Assembly: GCF_003243515.1 (NCBI RefSeq)
Contig: NZ_QFRA01000016.1
Coordinates: forward strand, 1 to 64,000
Direction: 5' to 3'
Length of the DNA: 64,000 nucleotides
Source: Corynebacterium kroppenstedtii
GTDB lineage: Bacteria > Actinomycetota > Actinomycetes > Mycobacteriales > Mycobacteriaceae
Under the pieces are notes generated by a model that was not told the DNA's origin, did no database searches, and saw only the letters and a program-made list of their open reading frames with translations. Positions 21,490 to 31,561 of the stretch are shown in pieces (the stretch's first letter is position 1; each line of letters starts with the position of its first letter). The translations under genes and the position numbers were made by a program.

Positions 21490-21514
21490 CCTTCGAAGGG
21501 TAATACAGCTCGTT
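21474..21514 (-). terminator. Strong Rho-independent terminator/attenuator between etfA and the cysteine desulfurase
   Basis: An 11-bp stem (AACGAGCTGTA at 21474-21484 with TACAGCTCGTT at 21504-21514) encloses a perfect inner palindrome ACCCTTCGAAGGGT (21488-21501). Read on the minus strand, the outer stem is followed at once by seven T residues. That is a textbook intrinsic terminator for etfBA, yet it overlaps the 5' end of the next coding region. Confidence 0.85.
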
Positions 21515-21558
21515 CAAGCCTTCATCTAGTGCTCATGCACTTAACGGTGCCGATTCAT

Positions 21559-22509
21559 CTAGCGGCTTTTAATGGCCTCAGTAGCCTGAGGAGCTACGTC
21601 GAACAAGTCACCGACGATTCCAAAGTCGGCGATCTCGAAGATGGCAGCTTCCTCGTCCTTGTTGACCGCAACAATAGTCTTGGATGTCTGCATGCCTGCC
21701 TTGTGCTGGATAGCACCTGAAATACCGAGCGCCACATAGAGGTCCGGCGACACTGTCTTACCCGTTTGCCCCACCTGGAACTTGCCCGGGTAGTAGTCAG
21801 AGTCAACGGCGGCACGGGAGGCGCCCACTGCGGCGCCCAGAGCATCGGCCAAGGGCTCGATAACGTCGGAGAACCCGTCTGCAGATCCGACGCCGCGGCC
21901 ACCAGAGACCACGATCTTCGCTTCGGTGAGCTCGGGGCGGTCGCCAGCCTCTGCCGGGGAAAAGAAGGTGACCTTCACGGCAACTGGGCCGGGCTCAGGC
22001 ATCTCGACGGGCTCAATATTTCCTGCGGCTGCCTGGGGCTCGGGATCGACCGAACCGGGACGGAGGAGGAAAATCGGGGAAAATCCTCCGACGGAGAGCT
22101 CGACGGTGCAATCGCCACCGAAGATAGAGCTGGCTGCAGTGTGATCAGCGTTAATCTCTGTCACATCGCAGAGAACACCGGATGCTACGCGGGCACCGAC
22201 GCGCCCACCGATCTCTTTGCCCGTCGCGGAGGACGAAATGATGACGGGCACTTCAAGGCCCGCTGCCAGGGCAGACAATGCGTCAACAGAAGGCGTCACC
22301 AAGTAGTTAGCAGCATAATCATTTTCTGCTGCGTAAATGGTTTCCGCACCTGCAGCGGCTAAGTCGTCCTTCAAGGCTTCTGCTGTGCCCTCGGCGCCGA
22401 CAACTACCGCCCCCACGGAACCGAACACGCGACCAGCGGTAATCAGTTCGTTGGTGTTGTTGGACAAGGCTCCATCAGCATGTTCAACGAGAACTAGTAC
22501 ATCAGTCAT
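21559..22509 (-). CDS. etfA: Electron transfer flavoprotein alpha subunit
   Basis: This is the FAD-binding subunit of the soluble ETF heterodimer that accepts electrons from acyl-CoA and other flavin dehydrogenases. The 316-residue protein has an N-terminal domain starting MTDVLVLVEHADG and the C-terminal FAD motif: GGRGVG, then AAVGASRAAVDSDYYPGKFQVGQTGKTV, then LYVALGISGAIQHKAGM. GAAAGGACTTTCCC precedes the ATG. It follows etfB by 90 bases and ends just before a strong terminator. Confidence 0.95.
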   Translation of the reverse strand: MTDVLVLVEHADGALSNNTNELITAGRVFGSVGAVVVGAEGTAEALKDDLAAAGAETIYAAENDYAANYLVTPSVDALSALAAGLEVPVIISSSATGKEIGGRVGARVASGVLCDVTEINADHTAASSIFGGDCTVELSVGGFSPIFLLRPGSVDPEPQAAAGNIEPVEMPEPGPVAVKVTFFSPAEAGDRPELTEAKIVVSGGRGVGSADGFSDVIEPLADALGAAVGASRAAVDSDYYPGKFQVGQTGKTVSPDLYVALGISGAIQHKAGMQTSKTIVAVNKDEEAAIFEIADFGIVGDLFDVAPQATEAIKSR

Positions 22510-22599
22510 GGGAAAGTCCTTTCGTTACCGGCCATTACTGACCGAATATTCCTGTTAGTAAACAAACAACGATGGTGAGTTATGGAATCGATGCCACGT

Positions 22600-23388
22600 T
22601 TAGATGAGCTTTTCGTTGGCCAAGAATTCCACGAACTTCGTTCCGCCATCGCCTTCGTCGGTAATGATTTCACCAGCGGACTTTTCCGGCTTGGGTGCGT
22701 ATCCGGTCACGGACGTCGCAGCATTCTCCAATCCGACGTTGGCAGCGTCGACTCCAATATCCTCGAGATCGACCTGCTGAATCTTCTTCTTCTTTGCTGC
22801 CATGATTCCCTTGAAAGCAGCGAAGCGAGGCTCGTTAGCCTTCTCAGTTACGGAGATAATGGCCGGTGTCGGAGCCTCCAGGCTGTACACGCCCTCTTCG
22901 CGAGCGCTTTCGCCGGTGACCGTGCCATTTTCGACGGAGAATGAACGCAGACCGGTCACCGCGGGGATCTGGCGGTATTCCGAGATCAACCCGGGCACAG
23001 TTCCCATATTGCCGTCGGTGGACTCATTGCCGCAGATAATGAGTTCGATGTCATCAACCAGGTTGAGGGCCTGCGACAGTGTCCATGCAGTTCCCAGGAC
23101 ATCGGAGCCAGCAAGGGCGTCATCACACACGTGGATAGCTTCGTCGCAGCCGAGCGACAGCGCCTTCCGCAGTGCTTCCTTGGCACTTTCGGGGCCGACG
23201 GTCAACGCGGTGACTGTGTAATCCCCTCCTGCTTCCTTGAGCTGAAGGGCTGCTTCCACGGCGTTTTCATTGATCTCGTCGAGAACCTGATCGGTGCTCT
23301 CGCGGTCAACGGTGTAATCGTCCTCGGTGAGCTGCCGCTCGGAGTAGGTGTCCGGTACTTGCTTAACTAACACGACAATGTTCGACAT
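22600..23388 (-). CDS. etfB: Electron transfer flavoprotein beta subunit
   Basis: This is the AMP-binding partner of EtfA. The 262-residue protein starts MSNIVVLVKQVPDTYSE, contains INENAVEAALQLKE, then LGCDEAIHVCDDALAGSDVLGTA, the AMP-loop-like ICGNESTDGNMGTVPG, and the recognition-loop segment PRFAAFKGIMAAKKKKI that docks partner dehydrogenases. AAAGGTGAATGA lies directly before the ATG. It is the first gene of the etfBA pair, and the 261-base gap upstream should hold the promoter. Confidence 0.95.
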   Translation of the reverse strand: MSNIVVLVKQVPDTYSERQLTEDDYTVDRESTDQVLDEINENAVEAALQLKEAGGDYTVTALTVGPESAKEALRKALSLGCDEAIHVCDDALAGSDVLGTAWTLSQALNLVDDIELIICGNESTDGNMGTVPGLISEYRQIPAVTGLRSFSVENGTVTGESAREEGVYSLEAPTPAIISVTEKANEPRFAAFKGIMAAKKKKIQQVDLEDIGVDAANVGLENAATSVTGYAPKPEKSAGEIITDEGDGGTKFVEFLANEKLI

Positions 23389-23649
23389 TCATTCACCTTT
23401 CTCACGGTGTCGGGGCGAAAAACCGGAGGCTGCAGCCGTCGCCGGCGTACCTCACATCAATATCTCGCTCGTTTTGAAGACCACTTTAACGCACTTTTGT
23501 GGCCTAGCACACAAAAGTGTGTTCAAACTCCCTAAACCCGTGACCAGTGCCCCCGTTTGTGTGGGCCACAGCACCGACATCATTCCCGCGATCCGATCTG
23601 CTTCCCGCGGTCTCACCGGGGTTACTGGCGTCGTCGTTAATGGACCTTA

Positions 23650-25188
23650 TTAATGGAACTCTCGCGGGCCGCAAATGAACGCGACCGAGGAATTCTTCCC
23701 CTGCCTATCCCCCACCTGCGTGATCACGATCGTGTAGCTACAGCCTGACACCCCGGCCGACGGTGAATCCGCGGCCGACTCTCTTTGAGGCAGTTGGTCA
23801 GCGGAGGTTTCTTTGTTGCGGTTGTTGCGCTGATTACGCGCCTTCTTCCCCGAATGCTTCCGCGCGGCAGACATGATTTTTGCCCGAACATGATCGGGGT
23901 TCGCCGCCACACCACGCACGAGAATTTCGATCTGTTCTGGAGCACGCTTCGCCATCGTCGACGTCAGTTTGGGCAGTGGCACAACATCCAGCACCTCACA
24001 CGCTAAAACACCTGCTGGCGGTGTATCGCCAGTTAAGAAGGCAATATGAGGATCGATCTGACGCATCCCCCACCGATACGCAGCTTGACGTACCAATCCT
24101 GCCCGCACAATCGCTCCATCCGGATCGACGATGTAGCGATCAGCCAGGTTCTTCTTTCCGCTTCCGGTGTCCTCGTTGACATCCGACAAAGGTGCCGAAG
24201 AACCTGCTGTTTGCGGGACTTCTGGATCAGTGTCAGTGAACATGTCGAGAGATCCATCCGCATGGATCAGGGTTGCCCGGCGCGTAACACGTCGCTGCTG
24301 AACCAGGTTGTCGTGATCATCCGTGTTGTCGTCACCCCTGAGTAGCGCACAAATACCCGACGTTGACGCCGCAATTTCGGGCGTCCACAAGCATGCCTCT
24401 TTAACAGCACCAGCAACGGAGATAATCTCTACTTCTCCATCCCAACTGGAGTAATCGATCCCAGGGGCGCACTTCACGACGAGCTCCGGCGTATTACCGG
24501 CGTGAGAACCCGCTTGCTCTCCAGGCCTCAGACCACGCCATATGTCGATCAAGCCAGGTAGAGGCGGGATTAAATCCTGAGGCTGGGAAATTCGTCGGCC
24601 TTGAGCACGTCGTGCAGGATCGGCGACAACAACAGCCGGAAAAGACACAGGACACAAAGCATCAGCGCGGAAAATCAGCGGGCGAGTGAACCGCGCCACA
24701 TCTACTTGTGCGGTCTTCTCAAGCACGGACATATTGTGCCGGGCCATCGCTACCCTGCCGGGATCGATATCAGACCCGATAGTGGTCAACCCCTCGCCAG
24801 CAAGAGCAGCAAGTTCACTGCCAATGGAGCATGTGACATCGTGAACCAGCCCGCCTGCCTGCAACGATCGCACCAATGCCAACCGTCGCGCCCTGTACTG
24901 AGCAATCACCAGGGCGGTTGCTTGCTGAACCGACTCCGCGTCGACAAGCCATTCGTCAACAACATCCTCAGATATTTTGGCGTCCACCGGTCGAGCGCCC
25001 CGTGCTGACCGTCGAGCAACCATTAATTCAGCCAGAGCACGACCATATTGGCCATATTTCGAACGCAACCGAGCCCCGTCGGCAAATTCAGTGGCCTTCG
25101 AAAACTCCAGAGGTTCCGCCTCGGCGCACGCGTCCGGATGGCTCGTTATCCACGCAACGTCGTCTCGGGATAACACCGTTAGGCCCAC
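23650..25188 (-). CDS. SAM-dependent methyltransferase with THUMP-like C-terminal domain
   Basis: This 512-residue protein belongs to a conserved actinobacterial class I methyltransferase family. An N-terminal helical domain (about 1-95) precedes the Rossmann fold, with SAM motif I at VHDVTCSIGSELAALAG, the acidic strand IGSDIDPGRVAMARHNM, and VVVADPARRAQGRR as motif IV. A polar region with Asp, Asn and Gln follows, then the C-terminal domain (VDPDGAIVRAGLVRQAAYRWG and EILVRGVAANPDHVRAKI). RNA methylation is a family-level guess; no substrate is established here. The GTG start at 25188 overlaps the upstream Nudix stop by ten bases, so translation is coupled. Confidence 0.75.
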   Translation of the reverse strand: MGLTVLSRDDVAWITSHPDACAEAEPLEFSKATEFADGARLRSKYGQYGRALAELMVARRSARGARPVDAKISEDVVDEWLVDAESVQQATALVIAQYRARRLALVRSLQAGGLVHDVTCSIGSELAALAGEGLTTIGSDIDPGRVAMARHNMSVLEKTAQVDVARFTRPLIFRADALCPVSFPAVVVADPARRAQGRRISQPQDLIPPLPGLIDIWRGLRPGEQAGSHAGNTPELVVKCAPGIDYSSWDGEVEIISVAGAVKEACLWTPEIAASTSGICALLRGDDNTDDHDNLVQQRRVTRRATLIHADGSLDMFTDTDPEVPQTAGSSAPLSDVNEDTGSGKKNLADRYIVDPDGAIVRAGLVRQAAYRWGMRQIDPHIAFLTGDTPPAGVLACEVLDVVPLPKLTSTMAKRAPEQIEILVRGVAANPDHVRAKIMSAARKHSGKKARNQRNNRNKETSADQLPQRESAADSPSAGVSGCSYTIVITQVGDRQGKNSSVAFICGPREFH

Positions 25189-26003
25189 CCGCGGGCGTAG
25201 TACGTGTCAAAAGAGCGTTCCACAGTGAAATATTCATCCATGAAGGGGCGATCTCGAACCGCGCCGGTCACAGGTTCAACAGTCAGATCCGACGCATACC
25301 CCAGCACTTCATCAACAGTTCGGAATGTATCCAGCATGCGCAACTGCACCCACGTCGGCGGGAGGAGACGAATTTTGCGGTAACGCCAGCCATCGAGAAG
25401 CGTTGATGGCCTAAACCACCCGCTCGACGCGGCTTCTATCGCATCATCGTGCGTGTTCTGTCCTTCCGGCTGCGCGGCCACGAAGAAGTGGGTGTCATAG
25501 CGCGCCGTGTCCCCGGGTGGGCTCACCCAGTTTGCCCAGGGTCGCAGCAGGTCAGCGCGGAGATACAGGCCAGTGTCGTCCAGGAAATTAGAAAACGCCA
25601 ACTCGTGGCTTTCTAGGCGCGAGCGAAAGGGAATGTAGGGGTCGGTATCGCCCACAACATTGCCGTCGTGTAGCCCAGCCAAAAGAGTTCCCGATTCCTC
25701 AAAGGTTTCTCGCACAGCGGCACAGACCAGCGCGCGGGCATCGTCCCGCGGAACTTTCAAATGACGTGCCCACCAGGATGTATCGTGACCAACCCACCGA
25801 AGCTCCGGTGAATCCACACCGTCACCATCGACGTCCCCGGGAAGATCACGCTGGTCAACGCCGCCACCAGGGAAAACGGTCATTTCCGGGTAGTGGACCA
25901 TCGTGGAGGCGCGTTCTTGAACGTAGACCTCCATCCCCCACACCGTGTCCCGCAGCAACAGAACGGTAGAGGCACGTCTCTCACCTGTCGGTGTCAGAAA
26001 CAT
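25179..26003 (-). CDS. Nudix hydrolase with long insertion (NUDT19-like)
   Basis: This 274-residue Nudix protein has its box split: FPGGGVDQRD opens it and AAVRETFEESGTLL closes it, with about 45 residues inserted between. That arrangement is known from NUDT19-type enzymes acting on CoA or acyl-CoA, although the substrate here is unproven. The ATG at 26001-26003 has GAAAGGGAGGGTC directly upstream, an excellent site, and fits better than the longer reading to 26042. Its 3' end overlaps the methyltransferase start. C-terminal WFRPSTLL and PTWVQLRMLDTF are typical of this subgroup. Confidence 0.83.
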   Translation of the reverse strand: MFLTPTGERRASTVLLLRDTVWGMEVYVQERASTMVHYPEMTVFPGGGVDQRDLPGDVDGDGVDSPELRWVGHDTSWWARHLKVPRDDARALVCAAVRETFEESGTLLAGLHDGNVVGDTDPYIPFRSRLESHELAFSNFLDDTGLYLRADLLRPWANWVSPPGDTARYDTHFFVAAQPEGQNTHDDAIEAASSGWFRPSTLLDGWRYRKIRLLPPTWVQLRMLDTFRTVDEVLGYASDLTVEPVTGAVRDRPFMDEYFTVERSFDTYYARGWA

Positions 26004-26113
26004 GACCCTCCCTTTCTGCCAAGCAGACAACTTGTACACCACACTGCTATCTCACAGTTTCGTCCGTGAGCATCTTCTGCGAGCATCGTAGATTAGCTCA
26101 AACACTACCGGAA

Positions 26114-27022
26114 TTATCGACGGTGACGCCGCGAGGATTTCACCCGGTGAGCAAAGAAACGGCCGTCGACGGTATCCAACGTAATCGGCTGATGGAACGT
26201 CTTCGTTAAATTCTCTCCAGTGAGGACCTCGTCGATAGGCCCGGCGACAACCTGTTTGCCCTCGTCAAGGAGCATTGCGTGGGTGAAGCCCTGGGGAATT
26301 TCTTCCACGTGGTGAGTAACCATAACGATCACGGGAGCATCCGGGTTATTCGCCAGTGTGGACAGGCGCTCAACTAGGTCCTCACGCCCGCCGAGGTCAA
26401 GCCCAGCGCCTGGCTCGTCGAGAAGAAGTAGTTCCGGATCAGTCATTAAGGAGCGCGCGATTAAAACCCGTTTACGCTCCCCTTCTGACAGGGTCGACCA
26501 TGTTCGGTCGGCTAAATGCATGGCGCCGAGATCTTCAAGGATGAGCGTTGCTTGTTCCTTATCGACGTCGTCGTACTGCTCACGCCACCGACCCAGAATG
26601 TTGTATCCAGCGGAAATCACTAAGTCGAGAACCCGCTCGCGACCGGGAATACGCTGGGCCAATGCGGAGGACGACATGCCGATCATCGTCCGCACATCCC
26701 GCACATCGGTCTTGCCCAAAACCTCGCCCATAATCACGCTGCGGCCCGTCGTCGAATAGGTTTCCGCACCCGCGACCTTCATCAGCGTCGTCTTACCAGC
26801 ACCATTCGGACCAATAATGACCCAACGCTGCCCGGGTTTCACCACCCAGTTCATGGACTGCAGCAGCGTCGAACCATTCCGAACGACGCTCACGTCGTCA
26901 AGGGAAATAAGAGCCTCGGGGTCAATCGGAAGTGCATCAAGCTCCTCACGAGAGCGAACCGTCGCATGAGGCTGAGAATCATCGGAACCATGCGTATGGG
27001 AGGAAGTGTCGTGTCGAGTCAC
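26114..27022 (-). CDS. Stand-alone ABC transporter ATP-binding protein
   Basis: This 302-residue ATPase has Walker A GPNGAGKTT, Q-loop region MIGMSSSALAQRIPG, signature LSEGERKRVLIARSL, Walker B LLLLDEPGAGLD and the H-switch VMVTHHVEEIP. No permease or binding-protein gene lies nearby, so the partner is unknown. The subgroup resembles YlmA-like lone ATPases. The N-terminal 45 residues are polar and rich in His, Ser and Asp (HDTSSHTHGSDDSQPHA), which could be an incidental disordered tail. The start is GTG. It is divergent from glgE with a 181-base gap. Confidence 0.85.
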   Translation of the reverse strand: MTRHDTSSHTHGSDDSQPHATVRSREELDALPIDPEALISLDDVSVVRNGSTLLQSMNWVVKPGQRWVIIGPNGAGKTTLMKVAGAETYSTTGRSVIMGEVLGKTDVRDVRTMIGMSSSALAQRIPGRERVLDLVISAGYNILGRWREQYDDVDKEQATLILEDLGAMHLADRTWSTLSEGERKRVLIARSLMTDPELLLLDEPGAGLDLGGREDLVERLSTLANNPDAPVIVMVTHHVEEIPQGFTHAMLLDEGKQVVAGPIDEVLTGENLTKTFHQPITLDTVDGRFFAHRVKSSRRHRR

Positions 27023-27203
27023 ATCACCATCTTAGGGCTTACCCACGACACGTTCTGTCACTTTGCACAAAGCGTCGTCACTTTCGGTGGCCTGCCGCTG
27101 AAACTGACCAGCCCAAAAAGGGGTTCTGTGCTGCGCGATATCTGGGTTGTCCTCTACTCTGTTGGAGAGAAAGAGTGCGGAGCACGACAAAAAGGAGATA
27201 CCT

Positions 27204-29252
27204 GTGACCGGACGGCTCGGAACCGTTGGACGACTCGGCATTGACGACGTCCGCCCCCGCGTATCCAGTGGCGAAGTACCCGCCAAGGCAGTGGTCGGAG
27301 AGGTCATCCCCCTCAGCGCTGTCGTGTGGCGCGAGGGGCACGACGCTGTCTCTGCCACAGCCATCGTGAAGGGGCCTACCTCCGCGTCGGGGCCCTCCGC
27401 CGTTCAGCGCATCCCCATGGTGCCGGCACATGGCGATCCCGACCTGGTCAACGCCATATTCGTGCCCGACTGCCCGGGGACGTGGACGTTCCGTATCGAC
27501 GCATGGTCGGACCCCTACCGCACGTGGCGGCACGCCATCGAGGCCAAGGTTGAAGCTGGTCAAAGCGCCGAAGAGGTCGCGAATGACCTCGAAATTGGCG
27601 CGCGAATTATGGAGGACACCGCCAACAATGTCGCGTCCGTCACCGACCGCCCCCACCTGTTGTCTGTCGCCGCGTCGTTGCGGTCCGATCGCGATATCCG
27701 CGCGCGCATTGCCCCGGCACTGTCGGCAGAAACGACGAGCATTTTCCGACGGACACCTCTCCGCGAACTCTTGACGCGTGGCCGCACCTACGAGGTGTAC
27801 GTGGAACGTCGGCGCGCACTCATCGGATCCTGGTACGAGTTCTTCCCGCGCTCCACCGGAGGCGTGGAGAATGGCGAACCGGTGCACGGAACGTTTGCGA
27901 CCGCCGCCGAGTCTCTCGACCGGATCGCGCGAATGAACTTTGACGTCGTGTATCTCCCGCCGATCCACCCCATCGGCCATATCAATCGCAAGGGGAAAAA
28001 TAACACCCTTGACCCCACGCCGGATGACGTCGGTTCCCCCTGGGCCATCGGATCATCTGAGGGTGGCCATGACGCGGTTCACCCCGACCTTGGCGCTCTC
28101 GACGATTTTGATGCGTTTGTTGCCCGGGCTCGTGAACTCAATCTCGAGGTAGCGCTCGATTTCGCGTTGCAGTGCGCCCCTGACCACCCGTGGGCTGCGC
28201 CTCACTCCGAATGGTTTACCGTTCTTCCCGACGGCACTATTGCTTACGCGGAAAACCCGCCGAAGAAATATCAAGACATCTACCCCTTGAATTTCGATAA
28301 TGATCCCGAAGGATTATTCGCTGAAATTCATCGCGTCCTGGTGTTCTGGATCAAACGCGGAGTCCATATCTTCCGTGTGGATAACCCACACACCAAGCCC
28401 ACTGCTTTTTGGGCGCGTCTGATTTCCACGATCCACCAGACGTACCCCGACATCGTTTTCCTCGCGGAAGCGTTTACACGTCGGCCAATCCTCTATGGCC
28501 TGGCAAAAGCTGGTTTTTCACAGTCGTACACCTATTTCACGTGGCAGACGTCGAAAAAAGAACTGGAAGCCTTTGCTGAGGAAATTCGGGATGCGGCCGA
28601 CGCCTGCCGGCCCAATCTCTTCGTGAATACGCCCGACATTCTCCATGCGAGCCTTCAGCACGGCGGAAAGGCAATGTTCGCGATCCGTGCGGCTCTCGCC
28701 ACCACCCTGAGCCCATCGTGGGGCATGTACTCCGGTTTCGAAATTTACGAACACGTCGCGGTCAAAGAGGGCAGCGAAGAATATCTCGATAGCGAAAAGT
28801 ACCAGCTCAGGCCGCGTGATTTTGAGGGAGCTCGTCTCCGCGGGGAATCACTGGAACCGTTCGTGGCGGTGCTCAACACGATCCGCAGGGAGCAGCCTGC
28901 TCTTCAACAGCTCCGGACACTCAGGCTCGTGCCGTCGGATAACGACAAGATCATGGCGTACACCAAGGTTGATCCGCTTACGGGAAATGCGCTGGCCATC
29001 GTCGTCAATCTAGATTCTGAGAACGTCCAAGAGACGACAATTCACCTTGACCTGGAGTCGCTGGGGCTGCCCTCGACTGTTGAGGTTCACGACCTTATTA
29101 CTGACCAACAATGGACGTGGGGTGAGGACAATTATGTTCGCCTCGATCCGACCTTCAACGTGTGTCACATCGTTAAATTGCCGGAAATCCCCACTGACTA
29201 TCGCGACCGCAGCGGCTTTGCTCCTCACCACGAGTATCGCTACACCTGCTAA
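27204..29252 (+). CDS. glgE: Alpha-1,4-glucan:maltose-1-phosphate maltosyltransferase
   Basis: GlgE extends alpha-glucan by transferring maltosyl units from maltose 1-phosphate. The 682-residue protein has an N-terminal beta domain (PLSAVVWREGHDAVSATAIVKGP), then the GH13_3 barrel: VVYLPPIHPIGHINRKGKNN, DFALQCAPDHPW, the nucleophile Asp in IFRVDNPHTKP, and the acid Glu in VFLAEAFTRRP. The start is the GTG at 27204 with AAGGAG six bases upstream; an in-frame ATG-like extension to 27147 lacks this. It is followed by glgB after 54 bases, forming the polymerase/branching pair. The maltose-1-phosphate suppliers (TreS/Pep2 or GlgM) are not in the window. Confidence 0.95.
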   Translation: MTGRLGTVGRLGIDDVRPRVSSGEVPAKAVVGEVIPLSAVVWREGHDAVSATAIVKGPTSASGPSAVQRIPMVPAHGDPDLVNAIFVPDCPGTWTFRIDAWSDPYRTWRHAIEAKVEAGQSAEEVANDLEIGARIMEDTANNVASVTDRPHLLSVAASLRSDRDIRARIAPALSAETTSIFRRTPLRELLTRGRTYEVYVERRRALIGSWYEFFPRSTGGVENGEPVHGTFATAAESLDRIARMNFDVVYLPPIHPIGHINRKGKNNTLDPTPDDVGSPWAIGSSEGGHDAVHPDLGALDDFDAFVARARELNLEVALDFALQCAPDHPWAAPHSEWFTVLPDGTIAYAENPPKKYQDIYPLNFDNDPEGLFAEIHRVLVFWIKRGVHIFRVDNPHTKPTAFWARLISTIHQTYPDIVFLAEAFTRRPILYGLAKAGFSQSYTYFTWQTSKKELEAFAEEIRDAADACRPNLFVNTPDILHASLQHGGKAMFAIRAALATTLSPSWGMYSGFEIYEHVAVKEGSEEYLDSEKYQLRPRDFEGARLRGESLEPFVAVLNTIRREQPALQQLRTLRLVPSDNDKIMAYTKVDPLTGNALAIVVNLDSENVQETTIHLDLESLGLPSTVEVHDLITDQQWTWGEDNYVRLDPTFNVCHIVKLPEIPTDYRDRSGFAPHHEYRYTC

Positions 29253-29306
29253 GACCTGCTAAAACGACGGTACCCGTACACGCCGCCCACCCCCTGAGGA
29301 GAGACC

Positions 29307-31481
29307 ATGCCAACTATCGACCCTAATGACCGCGCACGCATACTTGCAGGTACCCATTACAACCCGCACTCCGTTCTTGGGGCACACCCGCACGACGACG
29401 GAACGACGACGATCACGGCGTTTCGGCCCGGCGCGGAGTCAGTCACCGTGGAGACCCCGTCCGAGACTGTCGACGCGGTTAACGACGGTGATGGTTTCTT
29501 TACCGCATCCATCCACGGCGGAGTGACCGACCACCGGCTGCACATCACCTATCCCGATGGTGAGACCGTAACGATTGCTAATGGGTACACGTGGCTACCC
29601 ACGCTCGGGGAAATGGATATCCACCTCATCGGCGAGGGACGCCACGAACGCCTGTGGGAAGTGCTGGGTGCTCATGTCCGCCATTACGACACCGAGATGG
29701 GGAGCGTCGACGGTACCTCATTCGCTGTGTGGGCGCCGAATGCTCAGGGCGTGACAGTCACCGGATCGTTCTGCGCGTGGAACAAGAACCAGTTCCCCAT
29801 GCGCTCGCTGGGGTCGTCGGGAATTTGGGAAGTTTTCGTCCCCAACGTCTCCGCCGGGGCGTACTACAAATTCTGCGTGACCACGCTTGATGGGAACCGG
29901 ATCGATAAGGCCGACCCCATGGCGCGGCGGGCTGAGGTGCCGCCGGCTACGGCGTCGATCGTGGCCGATAGTGATTACGCATGGTCCGATGACGAGTGGA
30001 TGGCCGAAAAGCCCCGGAAGAATCTCCAGGACTCGCCTATCTCGATTTACGAAGTTCACCTGGAGTCCTGGCATAAGGGCCTTTCCTACACAGAGCTCGC
30101 GGATGAATGGGTGTCCTATGTTTCGGACATGGGGTACACGCATGTGGAATTCATGCCTGTCACCGAATACCCGTTCTCGGGGTCGTGGGGGTACCAAGTC
30201 ACCTCGTATTACGCCCCCACATCGCGCTTCGGTACTCCCGACGAGTTTCGCGCCCTTGTCGACGCCTTCCACGAGGCTGGAATCGGGGTCATCATGGACT
30301 GGGTCCCTGGGCACTTCCCCAAGGATGAGTGGGCACTCGCCCGCTTCGACGGCCGCGCCTGCTACGAGCACCCCGATTGGCGACGAGGGGAACAAAAGGA
30401 TTGGGGCACCTACGTCTTCGACTTCGGGCGAGCAGAAGTGCGCAACTTCCTCGTGGCGAACGCGTTGTACTGGGTGGATCAGTTCCACATCGACGGATTG
30501 CGTGTCGACGCTGTCGCCTCGATTTTGTACCTCGATTACAGCCGTAAAGAGGGCGAATGGCTCCCCAACCAGTACGGTGGCCGCGAGAATCTCGATGCCG
30601 TTCAATTCCTGCAGGAGATGAACGCCACCGTCGAGAGGGCCTATCCCGGGACAATGACCGTGGCTGAGGAATCCACCTCGTGGCCAGGGGTGACGGCCCC
30701 AACTTACGATGGCGGCCTGGGATTTACGTTCAAGTGGAACATGGGGTGGATGCACGACACCCTGGAATACATCTCTAATGACCCCATTTACCGCCCCTGG
30801 CACCATGGAGATATCACGTTTTCGCTGGTCTACGCGTGGTCTGAAAAGTTCATTCTTCCCATTAGCCATGATGAAGTGGTTTATGGGAAGGGGACGCTAT
30901 GGTCGCGGATGCCGAACGATACGTGGAATAAGGCAGCAGGGCTGCGTACCTATCTAGCGTTCATGTGGGCACACCCCGGTAAGCAACTCTTGTTCCAGGG
31001 GCAGGACTTTGGGCAAACCACAGAGTGGAACCACGATGAGTCTCTGCCGTGGGGGCAGCAAGAAGGCTGGGAAGGCGAATACCATGCAGCCGTATCGCGC
31101 CTGGTCAAGGACCTTAACGGCCTCTACTCTGCTACCCCTGCACTCTACACACAAGACAACGAACCCAGCGGTTTTTCGTGGATTAACGCTAGCGATGCTC
31201 AACGCGGCGTGCTGAGCTTCATGCGGTACGGGTCGAACGGGCAGCGAGTCGCGTGCGTATTCAATTTCTCGGGAACCACATATCCCCAGTACCAACCGGG
31301 CCTCACCAATGCTGGACGGTGGACAGAGATTCTCAACACCGACTCGTCCGATTATGAGGGCGCTGGCGGCGGCAACTTGGGGCAGATCACGGCGAATAGT
31401 GGTGAATACGACGGCTACCCTGCCTCAGCGACTATCTTCGTGCCCGCCATGAGTGCCCTGTTCTTCCGCTTCGACGGATAG
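29307..31481 (+). CDS. glgB: 1,4-alpha-glucan branching enzyme
   Basis: GlgB introduces alpha-1,6 branches into glycogen or capsular glucan. The 724-residue protein has two N-terminal beta modules ([16 protein letters not shown] about residue 17; [23 protein letters not shown] about residue 140), then the GH13_9 barrel with [41 protein letters not shown], the nucleophile in [18 protein letters not shown], the acid in VAEEST, and [28 protein letters not shown] precedes the ATG. Length and domain order are those of the long (two-N-domain) form seen in Actinobacteria. Cotranscription with glgE is likely from spacing. Confidence 0.96.
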   Translation: MPTIDPNDRARILAGTHYNPHSVLGAHPHDDGTTTITAFRPGAESVTVETPSETVDAVNDGDGFFTASIHGGVTDHRLHITYPDGETVTIANGYTWLPTLGEMDIHLIGEGRHERLWEVLGAHVRHYDTEMGSVDGTSFAVWAPNAQGVTVTGSFCAWNKNQFPMRSLGSSGIWEVFVPNVSAGAYYKFCVTTLDGNRIDKADPMARRAEVPPATASIVADSDYAWSDDEWMAEKPRKNLQDSPISIYEVHLESWHKGLSYTELADEWVSYVSDMGYTHVEFMPVTEYPFSGSWGYQVTSYYAPTSRFGTPDEFRALVDAFHEAGIGVIMDWVPGHFPKDEWALARFDGRACYEHPDWRRGEQKDWGTYVFDFGRAEVRNFLVANALYWVDQFHIDGLRVDAVASILYLDYSRKEGEWLPNQYGGRENLDAVQFLQEMNATVERAYPGTMTVAEESTSWPGVTAPTYDGGLGFTFKWNMGWMHDTLEYISNDPIYRPWHHGDITFSLVYAWSEKFILPISHDEVVYGKGTLWSRMPNDTWNKAAGLRTYLAFMWAHPGKQLLFQGQDFGQTTEWNHDESLPWGQQEGWEGEYHAAVSRLVKDLNGLYSATPALYTQDNEPSGFSWINASDAQRGVLSFMRYGSNGQRVACVFNFSGTTYPQYQPGLTNAGRWTEILNTDSSDYEGAGGGNLGQITANSGEYDGYPASATIFVPAMSALFFRFDG

Positions 31482-31561
31482 TGGCGGGGATGATGTTCGC
31501 CCGGCTGGCGGGCTAGCGGGAACGATCGCTACCCGTCTGCTAGGCCGACCAGGCTCGGGTG

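Noticed and set aside
27078..27980. A 300-codon open frame antisense to glgE
   Set aside because: It overlaps the well-supported glgE start region and resembles a reverse-complement artefact of high-GC coding.
29718..30869. A 383-codon open frame antisense to glgB
   Set aside because: glgB has all catalytic motifs on the other strand, and the antisense product shows no fold or start signal.
31499..31513. A GCCCG/CGGGC hairpin after glgB
   Set aside because: The stem is only five bases in a GC-rich context with no T-run, so it is weak support for a terminator.
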